Assembly: GCF_015832195.1 (NCBI RefSeq)
Contig: NC_052030.1
Span: 12,171,439 to 12,235,438, forward strand
Direction of reading: 5' to 3'
Source: Motacilla alba alba
Lineage: Eukaryota; Chordata; Aves; Passeriformes; Motacillidae
DNA: 64,000 nt
Shown here: in pieces, positions 13,480 through 25,700 of the stretch
How the letters are laid out: each line of letters opens with the position of its first letter
Position numbering within the stretch: the stretch's first letter is position 1
Translations under genes and position numbers: made by a program
The notes under the pieces: model-generated
Databases searched by the model: none
Seen by the model: the letters and a program-made list of their open reading frames with translations, nothing else
Told to the model about the DNA's origin: nothing

Positions 13480-13795
13480 GGGAAGGGGCCCCTTGTCACC
13501 CATGGAGAAGTGATATTGGGGAAAAGAGAAAGAAAAATTCCAATTTTCTTCAATGGAGAACTGATACTGGGGAAAAGAGAAAGAAAAAATTCAGTTTTCA
13601 CCCATGGAGAACTGATATTGGGGGGAAAAGAAAGGAAAAATTCACTTTTCTTCCATGGAGAACTGATATTGGGGAAAAAAGAAAGGAAAAGTTCAGTTTT
13701 CACCCATGGAGAACTGCTATTGGGGGAGAGAAGAAGAAAATTCCACTTTTCTTCCATGGAGAGCTGATATTGGAAGAGAGAGAAAGGAAAAGCCC
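13480..13795. repeat. 51-bp minisatellite (about 6 copies)
   Basis: The marker TGGAGAA/TGGAGAG recurs at 13503, 13554, 13605, 13656, 13707 and 13757, a spacing of 51, 51, 51, 51 and 50 bp. Each unit carries a GATATTGGGG(A)n block and a purine-rich AAGAGAAAGAAAAATTC block. Because 51 is divisible by 3, the array stays open in frame on both strands and yields repeat peptides of 17 residues. These are not evidence for a gene. Confidence 0.95.
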
Positions 13796-14504
13796 TGCCT
13801 GTCTGCGGCTGCTAGCAGAGCATCTTCACAAAAACCACCTTTTGTTTCAACTGAACAAGTTCAGTTTTCTTATTTTTTTCCTTTTCTGTCTTCTTTTCAC
13901 TGCTGGTCACACATCCTTTAGTGGCCTGAGCTGATGTGGCCACTTCACAAATCAATTTATTTTTTTTACTCTGAGGATAAATTAGACCCAAAATGAAAAA
14001 TCCTCCCTCACCACTGAGCTGGTCTGGGTGATCCTTGCAGGTCCCTTCCAGCTGGGGATATTCCATGATTCTAGAAGAGTTCTTGCTGCTGGGGGCATTT
14101 TTGGGGTGCAGAGGAGCTGTTGCTTCCCATCCAGGCCGTGCTGTCCCTGCAGAAGCCCTGTCCTGCACCCCAGAGCAGCAGAGCAGGAAAAGCACATTTT
14201 TAATTAAGTGATTTTGGCCCAAGTTTTTACAACTGAAAGGCCCCAGAACAAGAACAAAAGCTTCCTTTCAGGCAAAATAAATGTTTGATGAGGTATTTAA
14301 TCAAAACCAGCAGAACTCTGAGGGAAGGGAGGAGGAATTGTGCCAAGAGGGTGTATGGCTGCCTGTTGGAGGACAGTAGGGCCCCATCCTGCTCAGGTCA
14401 CTCAGGACCATCAGGACAAAGCCCCCCAACTGTCCTGCAGCCCCCACCCCACCATCCTGGTTTAGCAAGGGACAAATGCAAGCATCACCTCCCAAAACCC
14501 TCGA
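13796..14504. other. Intergenic, one short CR1 tail
   Basis: No gene is seen apart from the CR1 tail listed separately. Confidence 0.55.
14023..14076 (+). mobile_element. CR1 3' terminal fragment
   Basis: A short match to the CR1 3' end: 'gtgatccttgcaggtccctt' followed by 'ccagctggggatattccatg' and an ATGATTCTA octamer-like end. Confidence 0.7.
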
Positions 14505-14965
14505 GGTATCTATATTGTGATATATATCTACATATATATTATAGATATACATAATTATATATATAATTTGTATTATAGATTATATTTAAAATGTATACAT
14601 TTTTATATCTCAAATTATATAAATATATAAAATAAATATAAATAAGTATAACATAATATAAAATCATATGTTATATTAATAGATCAGTTGTTATATTAAT
14701 TATAGAAATATATAAAATATTATAATAATAATATATAATTTATATATTATACTATATTGTAATAAAAATAAAATTCATATATAGACGTATCATATAAATA
14801 TATATTTTATATTATATATTATATATATTATTTTTTTATATATTATATATTTTATATATATTATTTTTATATATATTATATATTTTATATATATTATTTT
14901 TTTATATATATATATATTCATTCCAGGCAGGTATCAAAGACCTGCCTTGAATATATATATCTATA
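14505..14965. repeat. AT-rich microsatellite, (TA)n/(TAT)n
   Basis: About 460 bp almost entirely A and T, with interrupted TATATATT and TATTTTATATATATTA units. The purer higher-order units lie at 14800-14920. The sequence is self-complementary and could extrude hairpins. Confidence 0.95.
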
Positions 14966-16574
14966 TTACAATTTTTTTCTTCTAATAATAAAACATTTAG
15001 TTCTAGGTCACTAAGCAGAGGAGATGGAAGATGAGAGGGAGAGCTGCTCTGATCTCTTTTGCAGCTTTTTATAGAGGAATGTTCTGCTTAACTGCCTTGC
15101 TGAAAAAACCCTGCCCGCAGTGTAAATGGGGAACTGGCCCTCAGCCAAGGCTGCCCGGCTCCAACCTGCTGGAATTCTCAGCTCTGGGGCTCACCGGGAG
15201 CCAGAGGGAAGGGGCAATTTACAGCGCTGGTGAAAAAACCCTTTTTCCCTGGCTGGATATTCACAGGAGAGCTGAGCCAGCCCCAAAAGCCTCCAGCAGG
15301 GGTTTCTGAGCCAGGAGATGGGGAGGGAGCAGGGCAGGGCCAGCATCCTGGACCAGCACAGCCAAAACCCCAGAGCCAGCTCAGCCCTTCCCCATCCCCA
15401 GATGCACCCAGAAAGGCAGCACGGCTTTCAGGGGCACACACACATCCCTCCTCACATCAGCTGCTGGCATTGGAAACGCTGAGGTTGGGAAAAAAACCCT
15501 CCAGGATGATCAAATCCATCCCTGAAGCACAGCCCTGAGCACGCGCCCGTGTGCCTCCAGGGATGGCCACCTTGCTTTGCTCCCTGTCCCAGGGTTATTT
15601 TGGGAATAACTCTGGGGAAATAAAGGGGAAGGGAGGACAGAGCCAGCGTTGGCATTGGGCTGGATTAAACAGAATATGAATTGAGAGCACTGCAAGTTCA
15701 TACACTCCTATAGCAACATGCTGTAAAGCTTTACACACATCGATTTGGGGGGGAAAAAAGCAGTTTGCTTGTTTTTTATTCAGCATTGTGAACCAATAAG
15801 AGAGCAAAACCCAAGTCATTACTGAAAAGCTGGTGCTCACGTAAGCCTTACAGAAAATGTCTGTCTCCTGGCTTGATAGCCATAACAAAAATGATTAATA
15901 ATCTGCTGCAGACACTTATAATTGCCATAGCTTCCTCTTGTGAATTTAAATAGCTTTCTTGAATTACTGCCTTTGACATAATCAATAAAGCTGAGTTATT
16001 GCTTTATCAGCCAGGTCTCTTTGGCAGGGGAGAAACAGAAACCTGGGGAGACAAAATCCCTCCAAAACCTCAAAACCAGGGGGCTTTTCTCCAGCAGGGC
16101 TGGGCTGCTGTGGCCCCAGAGCCCCTCCAGGCTCATTTCTATCCCTTTCAACAGAGCTGAGCTGGAGGCAGAGTGGGAACCCACCACAGCCCAGCAAACA
16201 TTTAATGACTCCTTGTAAACCCAACAACGTGTTCAACTTCCCCCATCCCCTGGGAAAGGGCTCTTACTCAGAGCACTCTGAAGTTGAACACAGGGTCTCG
16301 TGGCACGCCAGGGTGTCAGGGGGACGTGGGGACAGCTCCCAGGGCAGGGTTTCCATCCTCTTGATGTGGAACAGGCTGTGAGTCTGTCCCAGCGTGACCC
16401 ACGCCAGCAGCACAGGGATGTGGCTTTCCCCTGCCCCCCAAATTAAACTTTTCACCACAGTCAGCAGCAAGGACAAATATTGTGTTTTTAAGTTCCAGGT
16501 GAAACTCTATAGAAATTTATAGATTTCTCCCCCTTCTCCTCTAAAAATAATAACAATATTAATATTAATATTAA

Positions 16575-16606
<32 letters not shown>

Positions 16607-17695
16607 TCTAACAGGCAGAAAAAAGCAAGAACTCTCTTCGAGCTCTCAGGACTGATTTGGGAAAACCCTGCTTTAATTCAACCCTTCCACAAGAGCTTCA
16701 AAGACTAAAGAGAAGCAATCCAAAGCCATCAAATGAAGAACTCTGGGGCCAGAGCAGGAAGGCCCAAGGAGATGCTGTCCCATGCCCCAGCCCAGCCCTG
16801 CTCCTCCTGTGCCTGCAGCAGAGGCTCAGGATGGGGGGGGAGCAGCTCCAAAGCCCCCCAGCACTGCTCTGGGGGCAGATCCTGCTTTCTACTGTGAAAA
16901 AACCATAAAAATGAGCTCAGAATAACCTCCCTGAGGTCAGCAGTGACTGGGGAGCAAGTGGTCTCACAGAAGAGAGAGGTTTCTGTTTTTGAGGCCAAAC
17001 TAAATGCGGATTTTTTATTAATTGGGTGGGTTTTTTTAGAGCTCTTGTCTCTTTCCTTGACTGGGGATGGAAACTGGTGAGAAGCCAGTTTCAAATGTGG
17101 CTACCCATCACACTCAGATAATGCATCGACAAGATTTTCTTGGTCAGATAAAGGGATTTTGCTTGTTTTCAAATTCATGCCTTTGATAGATTCTTTGAAG
17201 TGCAAAATATTTCCTTTCAATAAACGCTGCACCACATTAACATTAAAGGATATTTTTTTCCTCTATGAGAATTCCCTGCTAGGTCTGCCCAGAAAGCAAA
17301 AAACACCCCCGAAATTAGGGGGAAAAAAATTCCCCTGAGGTTAACAAGGACTTCCCATAACTCACAGTGAGCCTGGCCCTAATGGAGATGGATGAGGCAC
17401 AGGTGGGGCTGCTCTGAGAAAATCACATTTTTCATTTTGATGGCACCTTTTAACAGGAGCTCTCAAAGTGCTTGAAAACCCTTTAGTGCTGCTTCCCAGG
17501 CTGGGGCATGGATGGAAATTCCCCTTGAGAGAGTGGATCGAGGCAAGCCTTGGGGTTTTGTTTTCCCCCTGCTTCAGGGAGGCTGCAAAAGCCAGCCTGA
17601 TGCCACAACAGGAGCTCACCCCCTGCTCTAACATCAGCACCCTGGACCAGCCTTGCACTGCCCATGAATGAAGAAATGCCCAGGCTTTCCTGGGA
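14966..17695. other. Intergenic, no gene seen
   Basis: No gene is supported. It contains a (TTA)n microsatellite (listed separately) and AT-rich islands at about 15880-16010 and 17100-17250. Confidence 0.55.
16546..16608. repeat. (ATT)n microsatellite
   Basis: Interrupted TAATAT units pass into an uninterrupted TTA trinucleotide run at about 16577-16606. Confidence 0.95.
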
Positions 17696-17945
17696 TCAAA
17701 AACAAAAAAAACAAACAACACTACCACCAAAAAAAAACAAAACAAAACAAAAAACTCCCCAAAATAAAATAAAAAACCCCAACAAAATAACAAAAAAACC
17801 AACCAAGCAAGCAAACAAAAAAACCCCAAAACCTCACAAAAACAACAGGAAAAAAGCACCAAAAATAATAAACCCCACCCCAAAAAACAAAACAAAAAAA
17901 AAACCCAAACCAAAACAAAAAAACCACAAAATAACAAAATAAAAA
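17696..17945. repeat. A-rich/CA-rich low-complexity tract
   Basis: About 250 bp made of A runs separated by single or paired C, with almost no G or T. Its complement reads as an apparent hydrophobic protein of Phe, Leu, Val, Trp and Gly, which is a composition artefact. Confidence 0.95.
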
Positions 17946-18580
17946 GCCCTCATTGCTGTTTTGCTTCATCTGTGCTCTCAGCACCGTGGAGGAGCCAGCA
18001 CAACAAGCATTTCCCACAGGATCATTTCTTTCTGAAGAGATAAATGAGCAAAATCTTGTTAAATTGAAGACCAGAGACAAGTATAAAGTGGGATTTTCCC
18101 GTCTAAGAAAAAAAAAAAAAGTTCCTTTTTCTTGACTAACCAAAGTGTGCAGCATCTTTTCTTGTCACCTTAATTCCCCAGTGGCTTGCACAGCAGGAGA
18201 GCCCCCCATCACATCTCCGGGGGGAAAAGGGGATTAACACAAGTCACCAAATCCCAGTTTTAGTGGAAACCTTTCTTTAATTGAATCAGCAGCACGGATG
18301 ATTCACGTTCAGCTAGAGCAGGGGCACATCTCTGCTGGAGAACTGGGGTGATTGAAAAGGGGGGTGGCCTGGCAGTTGCCAAGGAGAGGCTCAGCAGCTG
18401 CCTGTGGGTTTGTCATGCCCATGGCCAGGTGGGACACGAGGCTGAATTTCGGAGCATCATTCTGGGGAGAAGTGGATTTATCCCTCACGCAGGGGGTTTA
18501 AGCAGTGGCACAAAAACGGGGCACGAAAGGGACATCAAACGCCAGCTCCTGTGAGATTTGGGTTCCATCAGAGGTGGATG
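17946..18580. other. Intergenic, no gene seen
   Basis: Nothing recognised apart from an A run at about 18107-18120. Confidence 0.55.
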
Positions 18581-18880
18581 TCATAGAATTATTGAATGGT
18601 TTGGGTTGGAAGGGACCTTAAAATGCATTTTGTCCCACTCCATCCATGGGCAGGGACAGCTTCCACCGTCCCAGGTGCTCCCAGCCCTGGCCAGCCTGGC
18701 CTTGGGCACTGCCAGGGATCCAGGGGCAGCCCCAGCTGCTCTGGGCACCCTGTGCCAGGGCTGCCCACCCTCTGAATAAGGAATTTCTTCTGAACATCTG
18801 ATATAAATCCTCCCTCTTAGTTTAAAACCACTCCCCATTACCCACCCGTACAAAACCTGCTCTGCCTGTTCCTTTTCCAC
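18581..18880 (-). mobile_element. CR1 LINE 3' fragment
   Basis: Reads as CR1 in reverse orientation. It starts with TCATAGAATTATTGAATGGT, then TTGGGTTGGAAGGGACCTT, then the block around 'ccatgggcagggacagc', and the 'aaggaatttcttctgaac' block near 18780. The element 3' end lies at 18581. It is truncated, with no open frame. Confidence 0.9.
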
Positions 18881-20736
18881 CCCTTTTAAACACTGAGAGG
18901 AGATGCCCAGACTCCAGAGCTGCCAAACCCCAAACGCAGGCTTGGCTTGGTGAACACAACTGCCTGTGCCTCAGAGCAGCTCCTGCATTCCCAACACGGC
19001 CTCAGGGAATCTCAGGAAATTAGGAAAAAAATAAAGAGCCTCTCTTGCAGCAGTGGCAGCACTGAGGGCTGGCAGCAGAAGGCAACACTCCTGCACTGAC
19101 ACTGCGGCTCTGACACCTTCTCCAAGGGATAAAACAAGAGATAAAGTTCCCATCCTGCACTGACACTGCAGCTCTGACACCTTCTCCAAGGGATAAAACA
19201 AGAGATAAAGTTCCCATCCTGCACTGACACTGCAGCTCTGACACCTTCTCCAAGGGATAAAACAAAGTTCCCATCCCCAGCCCAAATGATGCAAGGGCAG
19301 GCACAGCTCCTGGGGAAAGGGAGAAAAGCAAGCTGGAGATTCCTGGCAAGGGGAGGAACCCTCAGAACCGCTGTGCTGGGTGGGGCTGGGCTCCACCCAG
19401 GGTACCCCTGCTCCTGAAGCCCCTCATCCTGCCTTGTGCTGCCCCCAGGGAGGGCTGCCCTCACCCTGGCCCCCTGGCACTCTTCCTCCCACCACGCTGT
19501 GACCTTGTGGGACTGTGGGTTTTCATTTCCACCATCCAATGATTTGAAAAGCAGAGGGGCCAGCTCCTGCTCTCAGCTGCACAAAGGAAATTCCTGTCTG
19601 TCTCTCTGGGGCTTTGCTTTATCCCTGCATCCGTGCTGGAGCTGCTCCCACCACCACCTTTTAATCGTTTTTGACTCTTACTTCCTCCAGCTCCTCATTC
19701 AGCTGCTTCAATCACCAAATCTCATGATTTCCTGAGAGCAGCAACGACAACAAACAATCCAAAACTCCGTTAATGCTGGAAAGAAACCCATTTCAGGGCC
19801 GCAGCTCCGGGGCTCAGTGGTGCAGAGCAGCAGCAGGGGAGCCAGCAGAGCTCCTGGCCCAGGGAAAACCCTTCGAGCCTCCAGCAAATACCCACAGAAC
19901 CCAGGCCACGGATTTAAAGGAATCCATTTAAAGGCAGCATCTAGTAAAACCAAGATTCTTGACAAGAACCAGTTTCTGTTTCTTGGCTCTTGTGCAAAGC
20001 TTGTGGAGAAACTGAAGATATCACCTGCTATATTAAGCATGATATGCAGCTTAATGGCCAAAACCCACATATCTGGCCTTCAGCTGCCTCACCCGCCCAT
20101 GCTCCCAGCTCTTCAATAATTTGCTCCCTTTCATGTTTTTGTGTGAACAGGTTTTCAGGCATGGCAGAAATCCACCACGAGCGAAGAAAAGGAGGCAGGG
20201 TGGACAGACATGTTTTCTAAACCCAGCAAAACCTTGTAAGCAGGTCAAGACAAACAGGCAGCATACAGAGAGAGCCAAGTGATGAATCCCTGGCTTCCCT
20301 CAGCCTTGGGATCTGCTCTGCTGCAAGGACATGACTGACACCCCAAATCCATGCCAGTGATGGGGAGACCTCTGCAGAAACACAGCTCTTGTGGTACATC
20401 AAAAGTCAGCCACCCAAAAATAAAGGCATGGAAAGCTTTTGGATTCCCACGGAAAAGGAAAACCCAGCATTTGGACGAGCCTCCCGCAGGCCACCCTGTC
20501 CCAGGAGGGGGGGAAGCAGCCCCTGCCAGGCTTACAGCGATTAATGGGGAGTGGAAATACAAATTGTTCGAGCAGCAGCGAGGGAACGCCGTCCATCTCC
20601 CCCAGCACCCGCGGCTCCAGGCTGACAAGAGCTTAATTGCAGCTGTGGGGAGAGAGGAGCTGAGCTGAGCATCCCCCGGGGCATCCTCCCCTGCGAGGGA
20701 ACGAGATGCTTATTTAACAATCTGCTGGAGCCCAGG
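18881..20736. other. Intergenic, no gene seen
   Basis: Contains the 64-bp tandem array listed separately. I see nothing else that I can support. Confidence 0.55.
19091..19275. repeat. 64-bp tandem repeat (about 3 copies)
   Basis: The unit begins CTGCACTGACACTGC and contains CCAAGGGATAAAACAAGAG. It starts at 19091, 19155 and 19219, an exact 64-bp spacing. Units 1 and 2 differ by about one base and the third is shortened near 19265. Near-identity suggests recent duplication. Confidence 0.95.
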
Positions 20737-21170
20737 GAACACCTCTGCGTTCAGAGAGGAGAACAAGAGCTCTGCCCCAGCCCAGGAACAGCTCTGCATT
20801 CAGAGAGGAGAGCAAGAGATCTGCCCCAGCCCAGGAACAGCTCTGCATTCAGAGAGGAGAGCAAGAGCCCCCCAGCCCAGGGAACAGCTCTGCAGTCAGG
20901 GAAGGAGAGCAAGAGCTCTGCCCCAGCCCAGGAACAGCTCTGCATTCAGGGAAGGAGAGCAAGAGCTCTGCCCCAGCCCAGAGAGCAGCTCTGCATTCAG
21001 AGAGGAGAGCAAGAGCTCTGCCCCAGCCCAGGAACAGCTCTGCATTCAGGGCAGGGACAGCAAGAGCTCTGCCCCAGCCCAGAGAGCAGCTCTGCATTCA
21101 GAGAGGAGAGCAAGAGCTCTGCCCCAGCCCAGGAACAGCTCTGCATTCAGAGAGGAGAGCAAGAGCCCCC
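20737..21170. repeat. About 50-bp minisatellite (8-9 copies)
   Basis: The block CTGCCCCAGCCCAG recurs at 20772, 20821, 20918, 20968, 21018, 21069 and 21119, a spacing of 49-51 bp with one diverged copy between 20821 and 20918. Each unit also has GGAACAGCTCTGCATTCAG and GAGAGCAAGAG. The repeat-derived frames on the minus strand are not genes. Confidence 0.95.
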
Positions 21171-21339
21171 CAGCTCCAGCAGGGCTCCCCCCAAAGCCCC
21201 TCAGCTGTGCCATGCAGAAGGGCTTTCTCACCCAGAGCATCTCTATTTTTCAGCACTTCCCCGTGGTGTTTTTGGCAGGCAACGAGCCAAGAGCATCCGT
21301 GCTGCATCCCACCAGGTGTTTGCTACTTTGCTCACCCTC

Positions 21340-21450
21340 CAAGAGTCCTGGAAGTGCTCAAGGCTGGGTTGGACAGGGCTTTGAGCATCCTGGTCTAGCA
21401 GGGAGGTGGAACTCAATCTCTAAGGTCCATTCCAACCCAGACTGTCTGGG
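21340..21450 (+). mobile_element. CR1 LINE 3' fragment
   Basis: Sense CR1 3' region: 'gtcctggaagtgctcaagg', 'ctgggttggacagggctt', 'tggtctagcagggaggtgg', and 'ggtccattccaacccagac'. It is short and truncated. Confidence 0.85.
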
Positions 21451-22504
21451 TTCCACCATCCCAGCACATCCCAGTCCTGCTCCCATTCCCTCCTCACAGC
21501 TGCACAGCCAAGGAGGGGAAGCCAGGGGAATTAAACCATACAAGATGCATCAGTGATTTAAAAGGGGGAAGGAAAGGAGTGCAGATAAACCTTAAGGATA
21601 GAAATGTAACCTATAATTAACGGTTAACACGCAGGGAAGGTGGCCTCAGATGGTTGCTACCAAGGAGAAACGTGGTCATTTATATTCCATGTGGGTCCAG
21701 CAGCAAGCGAGGGAGCTCCCACACACACTGCATGTGTAAATAAGGGCTCCTTCAAATGAGGGAAGGAATTTACAGCAAACAACATTCTGTGTGCTTGCTC
21801 AAGTATCTTATGTTTAAATAATAGGAGCTAAGTGATGCATTTCTGCTCAGGCACTAATCACTTCCAGCTCCGTTAGGGAAATTGCCTTCTTCAATCATTT
21901 AGGACCATCTACGGCTTCTCTGGACCCAGAGCTGTTCGTTATTTGCCTCAGTGCCCTTCTTATTCCCACATGGATTTTTTTGGGGGTAAAAAAATCAGGA
22001 CTGGGGGTTTAAGAGCCCGCCTGTGGGCTGCAGCCAGCCCCACAGCTCGGGGCAGCTCTCAGCATCCCCTGCCACAGCACTGGGAGGGAAAAGAGCCAGG
22101 AGACCCCAGTGCCACCTCCTGTCACCCCTCCCAGCCTGAGCCAGCCCCCAGCCCGGGCAGGGAGGGGTGCCCGGAGCAGAAATAAAGAGCAGAGCAGTTT
22201 CCAGCAAGTGCAGCAGTGCCTGTCCCCTGCAGGCACACTCGGGGCTTCCCTCGCCAACCCAAACATTGTTCTAGCTGCAAAGCCCAGCCTGTGATCCGTG
22301 CCACGCTCGGAGAGCAGCAGGGTTTCACACCCAAAGCTGCAAAAAAACCACCAACCCTTCCTTTTAATGCACCGCAGCTCCACCCTAGCCAGGTAAGAGG
22401 GGAAGTCCTTGCCTGGGAATCACCTGGAGGAGGCAGGTCCTGAGCTACCAGCCAGGGGTGGAGAGGACACCTCACCCACACACACCTCACCCACACACGC
22501 TGCT

Positions 22505-22760
22505 AAGGCTGCTAAAATTTCAAGTAGGCATTAAATATCTTATTGAGACTATCAGCACATACAATTTGTGGTCATTAAATGCATTTCCTTTATGTTTCCC
22601 CGAGGCTAGAACAAACCTTATTTTCAGCTCATTTGCAAGAAAACCCTCTGAAGACTGTAATTTACCTGCTACCAACACCATAAATCTTTAAAATTAGTTA
22701 CTTAACTGTTTGCTAATGACCATGGATGTGTTCACTAATACAGCTACTTTTCAATTAGCT
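22505..22760. promoter_or_regulatory. AT-rich island, candidate conserved non-coding element
   Basis: About 255 bp of non-repetitive AT-rich DNA with several ATTA/TAAT cores, next to GC-rich flanks. There is no coding frame. The proposal rests on composition alone. Confidence 0.25.
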
Positions 22761-25700
22761 CTCAAGAAGAAATTTGAGCAGAGAGGAATGCTTGGATTTT
22801 TCAAATGTAAGTTGATGCCATCCCAAGATAACTGAGACAGCACTAAAGGACCCATGGCTCCTTGCCACTCCAAACCCAGCAGTTTGGGGACAATGACCCC
22901 ATCCAGGCTTGGATAGAGCTGGATTCAGGCTCATTTCAGCACCCAGGGCTGGCAGCACACACCAGAGCAGGAAATAACCCCATGAACTGAGGAAAAAGCA
23001 GGATATCCCCACTGGGGGCAGGCAGATGGGGCCAGCACCAGGACATGGAGACAGCAGTGGGACCAACAGAGCTCCCCTGAGCTGTACTTTCCCTGCACCC
23101 CCCCTTCCCTCCAGAGCTGGCTACACGTTGTTACACTCCCCTCCTGCACAGGGCACCAGTTCTGCCTGAATTCCCACATTTATTCTTAATTACCTCATGA
23201 AGAAGTCAGATATATTGACTGCCACCTGTTCGATCCATAATTCATGTGCCAGGAGAAGCAATTTCCCAAAGTTCACCTTGCTGGATCCTTCCAGGGCGAG
23301 GCAAGGCAGGCTTTTTCCTGGGTGTCAGCAATCACATGCTGTTAGCAGAGATGGATCCCTGCTGGTGCCACAGGGGCAGAGGATTTCCAATCACTGCTGC
23401 AAAACACGGGGGCTACGAATGTCAGCACTCGGAGGCATTTTGCAAGGCAGACATTTTAATTTCAATCAATGAGTTATTGATCCATTTTTCATGCAGGAAG
23501 GAGAGCTCAGTGTGTATTTCTGCCACTCCATCTGTGCTTCTGATGACCTCAGGCATACAGTATAAACCTGATGTAAAATATTTCCTTTCCTAATAGGGAA
23601 GCTTTTATGGCCTTGGACCTGAGTGAGCAGAAAGTCATCTGGGAAAGGATGCCTGACTGGGAAACCATGGCAAGGAAAGTAATTAATGTTTAGCACATAC
23701 TCTCAAATTAGCCTATCCCTGAATAGGAAGGAAATGAATCACGGGCTGAACTTTTATATAGCCTCAGGGTCTTCTCAGACACTTACAAAATTTCCCGGTG
23801 TACAGGAGCTGATAAAGGGCTCGGATCCCCACACCGACAGCCTTGGGAAGGAGCAGAATGAAGCCAGGAGGGAGAGCCCCGTCTGCTTTTGGGAAGCTGC
23901 CCTACGCCCAGAGTCTGCTTTTGGGAATAGGGAAGCTGGATGAGGATTTTTTAGGGGAATATCTTCATTGGGAAGCTAAGGACCACAAGGAAAGCTGGCT
24001 TTCCTGAGACACTTGAGAGCACAATCCCCCTGCAATTAAAACAATTAGCAAGATGTCATTGATCCTGGACACTTCCCGATGGGAACCAGCCCCACAGCCA
24101 CCTCAAGCACCACCTTTGCTGCAGGCAGGGTCCCTGCCGTGCTCCTGCTCAGGGCAGGATGGGGAGCTGGCACCTTTCCCTGGCAATGCAGAGAGGGAGA
24201 GAGCTGTGCCTGCAACACTCCCTGCCTGCAGCAGGAGCACTGCCCGGCTTCTGCAGGTGAAATCATCCCTTTCCCAGCCATTTCACTCTTTCCTGAGATG
24301 ATTCCCCATGAGTTCATGCTCCCCAGCCCTGCAGCCATCGCCCAGCGCTGAAATGTCACAGGGGTGAGGATGCCCAGCCAAGGAACAATTCACCACAGCC
24401 ACCAGAGACCTTGTCTGCCTGCCACCTCCCTCAGAAAGCTGCAGATGCCATGGAAGGAGCAGCAGTGCAGCCTGGCTGTGCAGGGAGCTCTGGAGGGAAG
24501 TGCTTTTCCCCAGATTTCCAGGAGATCCCAGCAGCTCCTGCCCTCTCTGCAGAACTGCGTTCTTTGAAGTCTGCCTCATAAACCAGCAGCAACAAAAAAA
24601 AATCACTTTCGTGTCTCCAATAAAGCAGGACTGTAAAACTGTGAGCCAGCTCCCAGGGAAAGCTGACCTGAGTCGGGATGCCAGCAGGGATCAGGACCGA
24701 GGGTCTGAGGACACCGGCAGGAGATGGAGAGAGCAGCACCAAACACGCCTGAGGGCAGGGGCTGTGCTGGGCCAGCACCAACCCTGCCCCCAGGGATGTG
24801 CCAGCAGAAATTTTTGCAATTCCCCTTTTGAGAAATACTGCGTTTTAGCCCCAAAAGCTGCTCCCACATCCCAGCTTTGGGTGTGAGTTGGGAAAGCCGA
24901 GTGCAGGTCAGCTGCCCTCTCCCACAGCCCGTCTGGGGGCACCAGCAGCAGCTGGGGACCCCCAGGATCAGCCCTTGCTGCTGCACCAGGGCAGCCTGAA
25001 CCAGCACAGCCGCCCAGGGGCCTCCTGCCCTCTCTCTGTGCCAGCCTTTGGGGACAGATTTGCTTCCCCCAAGCGCTGAGCACCCCTCAGCACCCCTCTG
25101 CAGCAGCAGGCTGCCAGCAAGGCAGGAATTCTCTGTTCCTGGGGGCACAGCACCCCAGAACCAGCCCCCTCACACCACCCAGGAGCGGCCTTTATTCACC
25201 CCCAAGGGAAAAATCCCTTTTCCTCCCGGAGAGGAGTAAGGTGTGGGGAAATATTTCCCCCAGCTGCCTGATGAGAGATGCAAACGGTGCCATCCTGAGA
25301 GTCCCTAATGCACAATCTGTGAGGGCTCAGGGAGCTGCTGCACTCGGGCAGCCTCAGCCAGGTGTTAAGCGAGGCTTTTTGGGGAAGGAGACATCACATC
25401 AAGGGCAGTTTTTCTCCCCAGCACCGCGGCAGAGCAGCCAAGAGACAGCAGGAGGTTTTTGCAGGTGAAAAGGAAGAGCTCCCAAACATGATCTGGGTAA
25501 TCATTTCTGGGACGCCTGCAGAAGAAACCCTTCTGGTAATATTAAATGATAAATTATGTGCCAATAAGCGCCTGAGCAGCGATCAGAAGGCATTTCAGAG
25601 ACGAGCAGGAGATGGGGCCAGCCCTGACAGTGACAAATTGGAAGTGCCGGCAGCCGGAGCCGCTGAGGAAATGCCGTGTGTCAGCATTTACAAATGAAAG

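Noticed and set aside
13305..13934. 209-codon frame with 17-residue repeats
   Set aside because: Explained by the 51-bp minisatellite. The minus strand is open as well.
17362..17937. 191-codon minus-strand frame that looks like a multi-pass membrane protein
   Set aside because: The hydrophobic part is the complement of the A-rich tract at 17696-17945. The same effect appears at 33281-33628.
20737..21170. Regular repeat spacing suggestive of a CRISPR array
   Set aside because: There are no unique spacers between repeats, no cas genes, and the DNA is vertebrate.
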